Below, piece after piece: positions 50,968-63,894 of a DNA stretch of 64,000 bases; position 1 is the first letter of the stretch; the number at the start of each line of letters is the position of its first letter. Both the position numbers and the translations under genes were made by a program. Origin of the DNA: Calliopsis andreniformis (lineage: Eukaryota; Arthropoda; Insecta; Hymenoptera; Andrenidae); NCBI RefSeq assembly GCF_051401765.1, contig NW_027480423.1:3906001-3970000 (forward strand), given 5' to 3'. Below the pieces are notes generated by a model that was not told the origin of the DNA, did not search any database, and saw only the letters and a program-made list of their open reading frames with translations.

Positions 50968-52555
50968 AAAACGAATAATTGCAACCAGTGTGAAAGTTAT
51001 GGTCATTTCTACGTTCCGGGCAACCTAGGCTTCACTCTAGGGCGTTGTTCCACCAGATTGAATAGCTAGGGCCTAAGAAGTCAACGCCAGAAGAATAAAA
51101 TACAATATAAGTACAACAGTTTTTCCATCGTATAAAATGAATAATTGCAAACATTGTGAAACTAATGGTCATTTCTACGTTCCAGGCAACCTAGGCGTCA
51201 CACTAGGTCGTTGCTCCACCACATCTAATAACTACGGCCTTAGATGTCAGCGCCAGGAGCATAAAATACAATATAAATACAACAGCTCTGCCATCGTATA
51301 AAATGAATAATTGCAAACAGTGTGAAAGTAATGGTCATTTCTACGTTCAGAGCAACCTAGGCTTCACTCTAGGGCGTGGCTCCACCAGATCGAATAGTTA
51401 GGTCCTTAGAAGTTAACGCCAGAAGCATAAAATACAATAAAGATGCAACAGTTTTTCCATCGTATAACAGGAATAATTGCAAACAGTGTAAAGGTAATGG
51501 TGTGTTCTACGTTCAGGGCAACCTATGCTTGACACAACGGCGTTGTTCCACCAGATCGCATAGTTAGGGCGTAGGAAGTGATCGCCAGACGCATTAGATA
51601 CAATATAAATACAACAGACTTTCCATCCTATAAGAGGAATAATTGCAGCCCGTGTGAAAGTGATGGTCATTTCTACGTTCCAGGCAAACTAGGCTTCACT
51701 CTAGGGCGTTGTTCCACCAGATCGAATAGCTAGGGCCTAAGAAGTCACCGCCAGAAGCATAAAATACAATATAAATATAACAGTTTTTCCATCGCATAAA
51801 ACGAATAATAGCAACCAGTGTGAAAGTTATGGTCATTTCTACGTTCCAGGCAACGTAGGCTTCACACTAGGGCGTCGTTCCACCAGATCGAATAGTTAGG
51901 GCCTAAGAAGTCAACGCCAGAAGCATAAAATACGATATAAATACAACAGCTTTTCCATCGTATAAAACGAATAATTGCAACCACTGTGAAAATTATGGTC
52001 ATTTCTACGTTCAGAGCAACCTAGGCTTCACTCTAGGGCGTTGCTCCACCAGATCGAATAGTTAGGTCCTTAGAAGCTAACGCCAGAGGCATAAAATACA
52101 ATAAAGATGCAACAGCTTTTCCATCGTATAACAGGAATAATTGCAAACAGTGTAAAGGTAATGGTGTGTTCTACGTTCCGGGCAACCTATGCTTGACACA
52201 ACGGCGTTGTTCCACCAGATCGAATAGTTAGGGCCTTAGGAGTAAACGCCAGAAGCATAAAATACAATATAAACACAACAGCTTTTACCTCGTATATAAT
52301 GTGTATTTGCAAGCAGTGTGAAAGCAATGGTCATTTCCACGTTCCGGGCAACCTAGGCTTCACTCTAGGGCGTAGCTCCACCACATGGAATAGCTCCGGC
52401 CTTAGAAGTCAACGCCTGAAGCATGAAATGCAATAAAAATACAACAGTTTTTTCATCCTATAACAGGAATAATAGGAACACGCGTGATAGTGATGGCCAT
52501 TTCTACGTTCCGTGCATCCTAGGCTTCACTCTAGGGCGTTGCCCCACCAGATCGA

Positions 52556-53090
52556 ATAATTAGGGCCTAAGAAGTCAACGCCAGAAGAATAAAATACAAT
52601 ATAAGTACAAAAGCTTTCCCATCGTATAAAATGAATAATTGCAAACATTGTGAAAGTAATGGTCATTTCTACGTTTCGGGCAACCTAGGCGTCACTCTAG
52701 GGCGTTGCTCCACCAGACCGAATAGTTAGGGCCTTAGAAGTCAACGCCCGAAGCATAAAATACAAAATAAATACAACAGTTTTTCCATCATATAAAACGA
52801 ATAATTGCAACCAGGATGAAAGTTATGGTCATTTCTACTTTCCGGGCAACCTAGGCTTCACTCTAGGGCGTTGCTCCACCAGATCGAATAGTTAGGGCCT
52901 TAGAAGTCAACGCCAGAAGCATAAAATACAAAATAAATAAAACAGTTTTTCCATCGTATAAAACGAATAATTGCTACCAGTGTGAACGTTATGGTCATTT
53001 CTACATTCCGGGCAACCTAGACTTCACTCTAGTGCGTTGCTCCACCAGATCGAATAGTTAGGTCCTTAGAAGTCAACGCCAGATGCATAA
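52556..53090 (+). repeat. E-type segment inside the F region
   Basis: Three to four monomers, from the GAATAATTAGGGCC/AGCTTTCCCATCG type through CCAGGATGAAAG to the CTACATTCC/CTAGTGCG type, follow 41607-42140 of the E block. A related segment lies at 62210-62815. E-type DNA is therefore present in four separated places in the window, counting 17900-18915. Confidence 0.68.
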
Positions 53091-55249
53091 AATACGATAT
53101 GAATACAACAGCTTTTCAATCGTATAAGACGAATAATTGCAACCAGTGAGAATGTAATGGTCATTTCTACGTTCTGGGCAGCCTAGGCTTCACTCTAGGG
53201 CGTTGCTCCACGAGTTCGAATAATTAGGGCCTTAGAAATCAACGCCAGAAGCATAAAATACAATAAAGATGCAACAGTTTTTCCACCGCAAAACAGGAAT
53301 AATTGCAACCAGTGTGAAGGTAATGGTCATTTCTACGTTCCGGGCAACCTAGGCTTCACCCTAGGGCGTAGCTCCACCACATGGAATAGCTCCGGCCTTA
53401 GAAGTCAACGCCTGAAGCATAAAATGCAATAAAAATACAACAGTTTTTTCATCGTATAACAGGAATAATTGCAACAAGCGTGAAGGTAATCGTTATTTCT
53501 ACATTCCGAACAACCTAGGCTTCACTCTAGGGCGTTGCACCACTAGATCAAATAGTTAGGGCCTTAGAAGTCGACGCCAGAGGCAGAAAAAACAATATAA
53601 ATACAGCATTTTTTCCATCGTATAGCAGGGATAATTGCTGCCTACGTGGAAGTAGTGGTCATTTCAACGTTCCGGGCAACCTATGGTTCATTCTAGGGCG
53701 ATGCTCCACCATATCGAATAGTTAGGGCCTTAGAAAACAACGACAGAAGCATAAAATACAGTAAAAATACAACAGTTTTTCTATCGTATAACAGGAATAA
53801 TTGCAAACAGTGTGAAGGTAATGGTCATTTCTACGTTCCGGGCAACCTAGGCTTCCCCAAGGGCGTTGTTCCACCAGATCGAATAGTTAGGACCTTAGAA
53901 GTCGACGCCAGAAGCATAAAATACAATAAACATGCAACAGTCTTTCCACCGTTTAAAAGGAATAATTGCAACCAGTGTGAAACTAATGGTCATTTCTACG
54001 TTCCCGGCAACATAGACTTCACTCTTGGACGTTGCCGCACCAGATCGTATAGCTAGGACCTTAGCAGTCAACGACAGAAGCATAAAATACAATTAAAATA
54101 CAACAGCTTTTCCATCGTATAAAACGAATAATTGCAACCAGTGTGAAAGTTATGGTCATTTCTACGTTCCGGGCAACCTAGGCTTCACTCTAGGGCGTTG
54201 TTCCACCAGATTGAACAGCTAGGGCCTAAGAAGTCAACGCCAGAAGAATAAAATACAATATAAGTACAACAGTTTTTCCACCGTATAACAGGGATAATTG
54301 CAACCAATGTGAAAGTAATTGTCATTTCAACGTACCGGGCAACCTAGGCTTCACTCTAGGGCGTTACTCCACCACATCGAATAGATATGGCCATAGAAGT
54401 CAACGCCAGAATCATAAAATACAATATAAATACAACAGCTTTTCCACTGTATAAAATGAATATTTGCAAACAGTGTGAAAGTAATGGTCATTTTTACATT
54501 CCGGGCAACCTAGGCTTTACTCTGGGGCGTTGCACCACCCCGTCGAATAGCTACGACCTTAGAAGACAACGCCTGAAGCATAAAATACAATAAAAATACA
54601 ACAGTTTTTCCATCGTATAACAGGAATAATTGCAACCAGTGTGAAAGATATGGTCATTTCCACGTTCCGGGCAACCTAGGCTTCACTCTAGGGCGTTGCT
54701 CCACCACGTCGAATAGCTGCGACCTTAGAAGTCAACGCCAGAAGCATAAAATACAATATAAGTACAACAGTTTTTCCATTGTATAGCAGGAATAACTCCA
54801 ACCAATGTGAAAGTAACGGTCATTTCTACGTTCCGGGCAACCTAGGCTTCACTCTAGGGCGTTGCTCCACCACATCAAATAGATACGGCCTTAGAAGTCA
54901 TCTCCAGAAGCATAAAATACAATATAATTAAAACAGTTTTTCCATCGTATAAAATGAATAATTGCAAACAATGTGAAAGTAACGGTCATTCCTACGTTCC
55001 TGGCAACCTAGGCTTCACTCTAGGGCGTTGCACCACCAGATCGCATAGTTAGGGCCTAAGGAGTCGAAGCCAGAAGAATGAAATACAATATAAATACAAC
55101 AGCTTTTCCACCATTTAAATGAATATTTGCAAACAGTGTGAATGTAATGGTCATTTCTACGTTCCGGGCAACCTAGGCTTCACTCTAGGGCATTGCTCCA
55201 CCAGATCGAATAGATAGGGCCTAAGAAGTCAACGCCAGAAGCATAGAAT

Positions 55250-55795
55250 ACAATATAAATACAACAGCTTTTCCACCATATAAAATGAATATTTGCAAAC
55301 AGTGTGAAAGTAATGGTCATTTCTACGTTCCGGGCAACGTATGCTTCACACTAGGGCGTTGCTCCTCCAGATCGAATAGCTAGCGCATTAGAAGTCAACG
55401 CCAGACGCATAAGATACAATAAAGATACAACAGTTTTTCCACCGTATAACAGGAATAATTGCAACCAGTGTGAATGTCATGGTCATTTCTACGTTCAGGG
55501 CAACATTGGCTTCACTCTAGGGCGTTGCTCCACCAGATCGAATAGTTAGGGCCTTGGAAGTCAACGCCCGAAGCATAAAATACAAAATAAATAGAACAGT
55601 CTTTCCATCGTATAAAACGAATAATTGCTACCAGTGTGAAAGTTATGGTCATTGCTACGTTCCGCGCACCCTAGCCTTCACCCATGGGCGTTGTTCCACC
55701 AGATGGAATAGTTAGGGCCTAAGAAGTCAACGCCAGAAGCATAAAATGCGATATAAATACAACAGCTTTTCCATCGTATAAGACGAATAATTGCA
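55250..55795 (+). repeat. Segment repeated at 58238-58782 (offset 2987 bp, 18 monomers)
   Basis: Shared markers are TTTTCCACCATATAAAATG, GGGCAACGTATGC, CTCCTCCAGATCG, GTGAATGTCATGG, CAACATTGGC and CATTGCT(A/G)CGTTCCGCGC. The copies part near 55800/58790, one entering a CCAGGTTACC monomer and the other a CAGTGAGAATG monomer. Confidence 0.7.
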
Positions 55796-58700
55796 ACCAG
55801 TGTGAATGTAATGGTCACTTCTACGTTCCAGGTTACCTAGGCTTCAACCTAGGGCGTTGTTCCACCAGATGGAATAGTTAGAGACTAAGAAGTCAACGCC
55901 AGAAGCATAGAACACTATATAAATACAACAGTTTTTCCATCATATAAAACGAATAATTGCTACCAGTGCGAACGTTATGGTCATTTCTACGTTCCGCGCA
56001 ACCTAGGCTTCACTCTAGGGCGTTTCTCCACCAGATCGAATAGTTAGGTCCTTAGAAGTCAACGCCAGAAGCATAAAATACGATATAAATACAACAGCTT
56101 TTCCATCGTATAAAACGGATAATTGCAACCAGTGTGGAAGTTATGGTCATTTCTACGTCCCGGGCAACATAGGCTTCACTCTAGGGCGTTGCTCGACCAG
56201 TTAGAATAGCTAGGGCCTTAGAAGTCAACGCCCGAAGCATAAAATACGATATAAATACAACAGCTTTTCCATCGTATAAGACGAATAATTGCAACCAGTG
56301 AGAATGTAATGGTCATTTCTACGTTCTGGGCAGCCTAGGCTTCACTCTAGGGCGTTGCTCCACCAGATCGAATAATTAGGGCCTTAGAAATCAACGCGAG
56401 AAGCATAAAATACAATAAAGATGCAACAGTTTTTCCATCGTAAAACAGGAATAATTGCAACCAGTGTGAAGGTAATGGTCTTTTCTACGTTCCGGGCAAC
56501 CTAGGCTTCACTCTATGGCGTTCTTCCACCACATCGAAAAGCAACGGCCTCAGAAGTCAACGCCAGAGGCATAAAATACAATATAAATATAACAGTTTTT
56601 CCATCGTATAAAACGAATAGTAGCAACCAGTGTGAAAGTTATGGTCATTTCTACGTTCCGGGCAACCTAGGCTTCACTCTAGGGCGTTGCTCCACCAGAT
56701 CAAACAGTTAGGGCCTTAGAAGTCAACGCCCGAAGCATAAAACACAAAATAAATAGAACGGTGTTTCCATTGTATAAAACGAATAATTCCTACCAGTGTA
56801 AAAGTTATGGTCATTTCTACGTTCCGGGCAACCTAGGCTTCACCCTAGGGCGTTGCTCCACCAGATCGAATAGTTAGGTCCTTAGAAGTTAACGCCAGAA
56901 GCATAAAATACAATAAAGATGCAACAGTTTTTCCATCGTATAACAGGAATAATTGCAAACAGTGTAAAGGTAATGGTGTGTTCTACGTTCCGGGCAACCT
57001 ATGCTTGACACAACGGCGTTGTTCCACCAGATCGAATAGTTAGGGCCTTAGGAGTAAACGCCAGAAGCATAAAATACAATATAAATACAACAGCTTTTAC
57101 CTCGTATATAATGTGTATTTGCAAACAGTGTGAAAGCAATGGTCATTTCCACGTTCCGGGCAACCTAGGCTTCACTCTAGGGCGTAGCTCCACCACATGG
57201 AATAGCTCCGGCCTTAGAAGTCAACGCCTGAAGCGTGAAATGCAATAAAAATACAACAGTTTTTTCATCCTATAACAGGAATAATTGCAACACGCGTGAT
57301 AGTGATGGCCATTTCTACGTTCCGTGCATCCTAGGCTTCACTCTAGGGCGTTGCCCCACCAGATCGAATAGTTAGGGCCTTAGAAGTCAACTCCAGAAGA
57401 ATAAAATACAATATAAATAGAAGAGTTTTTCCAGCGTATAAAATGAATAATTGCAAACAGTGTGAATGTAATGGCCAACTCTACGTTCCGGGCATCCTAG
57501 GCTTCACTCTAGGGCGTAGCTCCACCACATCGAATAGCTACGGCCTTAGGAGTCAACGCCTGAACCATAAAATACAATAAAAGTAACACAGTTCTTCCAT
57601 CGTATAACAGGAATAATTGCATCAACTGTGAAGGTAATGGTCATTTCTACGTTCCGGGCAACCTAGGCTTCACTCTAGGGTGTTGCTCCACAAGATAAAA
57701 TAGTTAGGGCCTAAGAGGTCAACGCCAGAAGCATAAAATACAATATAAATACAACAGCTTTTCCATCGTATATAATGTATATTTGCGAATAGTGTGAAAG
57801 TAATGGTCATTTCTACGTTCCGGGCAACCTATGCTTCACACTAGGGCGTTGCTCCTCCAGATCGAATAGCTAGCGCATTAGAAGTCAACGCCAGACGCAT
57901 AAGGTACAATAAAAAAACAACTGTTTTTCCACCGTATAACAGGAATAATTGCAACCAGTGCAAATGTGATGGTCATTTCTACGTTCAGGGCAACCTTGGC
58001 TTCACTCTAGGGCGTTGCTCCACCAGATCGAATAGTTAGGGCCTTGGAAATCAACGCCCGAAGCCTAAAATAAAATAAAAATACTTAATGTTTCAATCGT
58101 ATAACAGGGATAATTGCAACCAATGTGAAAGTAATTGTCATTTCAACGTACCGGGCAACCTAGGCTTCACTCTAGGGCGTTACTCCACCACATCGAATAG
58201 ATATGGCCTAAGAAGTCAACGCCAGAAGCATAAAATACAATATAAATACAACAGCTTTTCCACCATATAAAATGAATATTTGCAAACAGTGTGAAAGTAA
58301 TGGTCATTTCTACGTTCCGGGCAACGTATGCTTCACACTAGGGCGTTGCTCCTCCAGATCGAATAGCTAGCGCATTAGAAGTCAACGAAAGACGCATAAG
58401 ATACAATAAAAATACAACAGTTTTTCCACCGTATAACAGGAATAATTGCAACCAGTGTGAATGTCATGGTCATTTCTACGTTCAGGGCAACATTGGCTTC
58501 ACTCTAGGGCGTTGCTCCACCAGATCGAATAGTTAGGGCCTTGGAAGTCAACGCCCGAAGCATAAAATACAAAATAAATAGAACAGTTTTTCCATCGTAT
58601 AAAACGAATAATTGCTACCAGTGTGAAAGTTATGGTCATTGCTGCGTTCCGCGCACCCTAAGCTTCACCCAAGGGCGTTGTTCCACCAGATGGAATAGTT

Positions 58701-59739
58701 AGGGCCTAAGAAGTCAACGCCAGAAGCATAAAATACGATATAAATACAACAGCTTTTCCATCGTATAAGACGAATAATTGCAACCAGTGAGAATGTAATG
58801 GTCATTTCTACGTTCTGGGCAGCCTAGGCTTCACTCTAGGGCGTTGCTCCACCAGATCGAATAATTAGGGCCTTAGAAATCAACGCCAGAAGCATAAAAT
58901 ACAATAAAGATGCAACAGTTTTTCCATCGTAAAACAGGAATAATTGCAACCAGTGTGAAGGTAATGGTCTTTTCTACGTTCCGGGCAACCTAGGCTTCAC
59001 TCTAGGGCGGTGCACCACCAGATCAAATAGTTAGGGCCTAAGAAGTCAACGCCAGAAGCATAAAATGCAACATAAATACAACAGATTTTCCATCGTATAT
59101 AATGTATATTTGCAAACAGTGTGAAAGTAATGGTCATTTCTACGTACCGGGCAACCTAGGCACCACTCTCGGGCGTTGCTCCACCAAATCGAATAGCTAG
59201 GGCCTTAGAAGTCAACGCCAGAAGCATACAATACAATATAAGTACAAAAGTTTTTCCATCGTATAAAACGGATAATTGCAAACAGTGTGAAAGGTATGGA
59301 CATTTCTACGTTCCGAGCTACCTAGGCTTCACTCTATGGCGTTCTTCCACCACATCGAAAAGCAACGGCCACAGAAGTCAACGCCAGAGGCATAAAATAC
59401 AATATAAATACAACACCTTTTCCATCGTATAACAGGAATAATTGCAACCAGTGTTAAGGTTATGGTCATTTCTACGTTCCGGGCAACATAGGCTTCATTC
59501 TAGGGCGTTGCTCCACTAGATCGAATAGTTAGGGGCTTAGAAGTCAACGCCAGAAGCATAAAATACGATATAGATACAACAGTTTTTCCATCGTATAAAA
59601 CGAATAATTGCAACCAGTGTGAAAGTAATGGCCATTTCTACGTTCCGGGCACACTAGGCTTCGCACTAGGGCGTTGTTCCACCAGATCGAATTGCTAGGG
59701 CCTTAGAAGTCAACGCCCAAAGCATAAAATTCAATAAAA

Positions 59740-60260
59740 GTACAACAGTTTTTCCTTCATATAGCATGAATAATTGCAATCAGTGTGAAAGTAAAGATCA
59801 TTTCGGCGTTTCGGGCATCCTAGATTTAACTGTGAGGTACTGCTCCACCAGATCGAATACGTAGGGCCTTAGAAGTCAAATGCAGAAGCATAAAGTACTA
59901 TAAAAATCCAACAGGTTGTCCTTCGTATAACAGGAATAATTGCAGCCCGTGCGAAAGTGATGGTCATTTCTACGTTCCGGGCAACCCAGGCTTCACTCTA
60001 GGGCGTTGTTCCACCAGATCGTATAGTTAGGGCCTAAGAAGTCAACGCCAGAAGCATAAAATACAGTAAAAATGGAACAGTTTTTCCATCATATAGAATG
60101 AATAATTGTAATCAGTGTGAAAGTAATGATCATTTCGACGTTTCGGTCATCCTAGATTTAACTGTGAGGCACTGCTCCACCAGATCGAATACGTAGGGCC
60201 TTAGAAGTCAACGCCAGAAGCATAAAGTACAATAAAAATGCAACAGTTTGTCCATCGTAT
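59740..60260 (+). repeat. Patch of outlier monomers with a lost dyad
   Basis: Two monomers, 332 bp apart, carry GTTTCGG(G/T)CATCC followed by TAGATTTAACTGTGAGG (59821 and 60153) instead of CCTAGGCTTCACTCTAGGG, and GAATACGTAGGGCC instead of GAATAGTTAGGGCC. The right dyad arm is missing and the left is damaged. The intervening monomer (59900-60060) is of ordinary type. I found this variant nowhere else in the window. Confidence 0.72.
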
Positions 60261-63200
60261 AACAGGAATAATTGCAACCAGAGTGAAAGTAATGGTCCTT
60301 TCTAGGTTTCGGGCAACCTAGGCTTCACTCTGGGGCGTTGCTCCACCAGATCCAATAGCTAGGGCCTTTGAAGCCAACGCCAGAAGCATAAAATAAAATA
60401 AAAATTCACAATGTTTCAATCGTATAACAGGAATAATTGCAACAAGTGTGACGGTAATGGTCATTTCTACGTTCCGGGCAACCTAGGCTTCACCCTAGGT
60501 CGGTGCGCCACCACATCGAATAGCTATGGCCTTAGAAGTCAACGCCAGAAACATAAAATACAACATAAGTAAAACAGTTTTTCCATCGTATAAAACGAGC
60601 GATAGCAACCAGTGTGAAAGTTATGGTCATTTCTACGTTCCGGGCAACCTAGGCTTCACTCTAGGGCGTTGCGCCACCAGATCGAATAGCTAGGGCCTTA
60701 GAAGTCAACGCCCGAAGCACAAAATACAAAATAACTAAAACAGTTTTTCCATCGTATAAAACGAATAATTGCAACCAGTATGAAAGTCAACGTCATTTCT
60801 ACTTTCTGGGCAACATAGGCTTCACCCTTGGGCGTTGCACCAACAGATTGAATAGTTAGGGCCTTAGAAGTCAACGCCCGAAGCATAAAATACAAAATAA
60901 ATAGAACAGTTTTTCCATCGTATAAAACGAATAATTGCTACCGGTGTGAAAGTTATGGTCATTTCTCCGTTCCGGGCAACCTAGGCTTCACTCTAGGGCG
61001 TTGCTCCACCAGATCGAATAGTTAGGGCCTTTGAAGTCAACGCCAGAAGCATAAAATACAAAATAAATAAAACTTTTTTTCCATCGTTTAAACCGAATAA
61101 TTGCTACCAGTGTGAACGTTATGGTAATTTCTACATTCCGCGCAACCTAGGCTTCACACTAGTGCGTTGCTCCACCAGATCGAATAGTTAGGTCCTTAGA
61201 CGTCAACGCCAGAAGCATAAAATACAAAATAAATAGAACTGTTTTTCCATCGTTTAAACCGAATAATTGCTACCAGTGTGAACGTTATGGTAATTTCTAC
61301 ATTCCGCGCAACCTAGGCTTCACACTAGTGCGTTGCTCCACCAGATCGAATAGTTAGGTCCTTAGAAGTCAACGCCAGAAGCATAAAATATGATATAAAT
61401 ACAACAGTGTTTCCATCGTACAAAACGAATAATTGCAACCCCTGTGGAAGTTATGGTCATTTCTACGTTCCGGGCAACCTAGGCTTCACTCTAGGGCGTT
61501 GCTCGACCAGATCGAATAGCTAGGGCCTTAGAAGTCAACGCCTGAAGTATAAAATACAATAAAAATACAACAGTCTTTCCATCCTATAACAGGAATAATT
61601 GCAACCCGTGTGAAAGTGATGGTCATTTCTACGTTCCAGGTTACCTAGGCTTCACACTAGGGCGTTGTTCCACCATATGGAATAGTTAGGGACTAAGAAG
61701 TCAACGCCAGAATCATAGAACACTATATAAATACAACAGTTTTTCCATCATATAAAACGCATAATTGCAACCAGGATGAAAGTTATGGTCATTTCTACTT
61801 TCCGGGCAACCTAGGCTTCACTCCAGGGCGTTGCTCCACCACATCGAATAGTTAGGGCCTTAGAAGTCAACGCCAGAAGCATAAAATACAAAATAAATAA
61901 AACAGTTTTTCCATCGTATAAAACGAATAATTGTTACCAGTGTGAAAGTTATGGCCATTTCTACGTTCCGCGCAACCTAGGCTTCACTCTAGGGCGCTGC
62001 TCCACCAGATCGAATAGTTAGGGCCTTAGAAGTCAACGCCACAAGCATAAAATACGATACAAATACAACAGCTTTTCCATCGTATAAAACGAATAATTGC
62101 AACCAGTGTGGAAGTTATGGTCATTTCTACGTTCCGGGCAACCTAGGTTTCACTCTAGGGCGTTGCTCGACCAGTTAGAATAGCTAGGGCCTTAGAAGTC
62201 AACGCCCGAAGCATAAAATACAATAAAGATGCAAAAGTTTTTCCATCGCATAGCAGGAATATCTGCAAACAGTGTGAAAGTAATGGTCATTTCCATGTTC
62301 CGGGCAACCTAGTCTTCACTCTAGGGCGTTGTTCCACCAGATCGAATAATTAGGGCCTAAGAAGTCAACGCCAGAAGAATAAAATACAATATAAGTACAA
62401 AAGCTTTCCCATCGTATAAAATGAATAATTGCAAACATTGTGAAAGTAATGGTCATTTCTACGTTTCGGGCAACCTAGGCGTCACTCTAGGGCGTTGCTC
62501 CACCAGACCGAATAGTTAGGGCCTTAGAAGTCAACGCCCGAAGCATAAAATACAAAATAAATACAACAGTTTTTCCATCATATAAAACGAATAATTGCAA
62601 CCAGGATGAAAGTTATGGTCATTTCTACTTTCCGGGCAACCTAGGCTTCACTCTAGGGCGTTGCTCCACCAGATCGAATAGTTAGGGCCTTAGAAGTCAA
62701 CGCCAGAAGCATAAAATACAAGATAAATAAAACAGTTTTTCCATCGTATAAAACGAATAATTGCTACCAGTGTGAACGTTATGGTCATTTCTACATTCCG
62801 CGCAACCTAGGCTTCACTCTAGGGCGTTGCCCCACCAGATCGAATAGTTAGGGCCTTAGAAGTCAACTCCAGAAGAATAAAATACAATATAAATAGAAGA
62901 GCTTTCCAGCGTATAAAATGAATAATTGCAAACAGTGTGAAAGTAATGGCCAACTCTACGTTCCGGGCATCCTAGGCTTCACTCTAGGGCGTAGCTCCAC
63001 CACATCGAATAGCTACGGCCTTAGGAGTCAACGCCTGAACCATAAAATACAATAAAAATATCACAGTTTTTCCATCGTATAACAGGAATAATTGCATCAA
63101 CTGTGAAGGTAATGGTCATTTCTACGTTCCGGGCAACCTAGGCTTCACTCTAGGGTGTTGCTCCACAAGATAAAATAGTTAGGGCCTAAGAGGTCAACGC

Positions 63201-63894
63201 CAGAAGCATAAAATACATTATAAATACAACAGCTTTTCCATCGTATATAATGTATATTTGCGAATAGTGTGAAAGTAATGGTCACTTCTACGTTCCGGGC
63301 AACCTATGCTTCACACTAGGGCGTTGCTCCTCCAGATCGAATAGCTAGCGCATTAGAAGTCAACGCCAGACGCATAAGGTACAATAAAAAAACAACTGTT
63401 TTTCCACCGTATAACAGGAATAATTGCACCAGTGCGAATGTGATGGTCATTTCTACGTTCAGGGCAACCTTGGCTTCACTCTAGGGCGTTGCTCCACCAG
63501 ATCGAATAGTTAGGGCCTTGGAAATCAACGCCCGAAGCCTAAAATAAAATAAAAATACTCAATGTTTCAATCGTATAACAGGGATAATTGCAACCAATGT
63601 GAAAGTAATTGTCATTTCAACGTACCGGGCAACCTAGGCTTCACTCTAGGGCGTTACTCCACCACATCGAATAGATATGGCCATAGAAGTCAACGCCAGA
63701 ATCATAAAATACAATATAAATACAACAGCTTTTCCACCGTATAAAATGAATATTTGCAAACAGTGTGAAAGTAATGGTCATTTTTACATTCCGGGCAACC
63801 TAGGCTTTACTCTGGGGCGTTGCACCACCCCGTCGAATAGCTACGACCTTAGAAGACAACGCCTGAAGCATAAAATACAATAAAAATACAACAG

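Noticed and set aside
20839..63883. Plus-strand open frames of 60-90 codons (for example 20839-21030, 49968-50240, 58088-58270)
   Set aside because: These too are read-through of satellite monomers. Both strands are open over the same bases at 50031-50240, which argues against selection on either frame.
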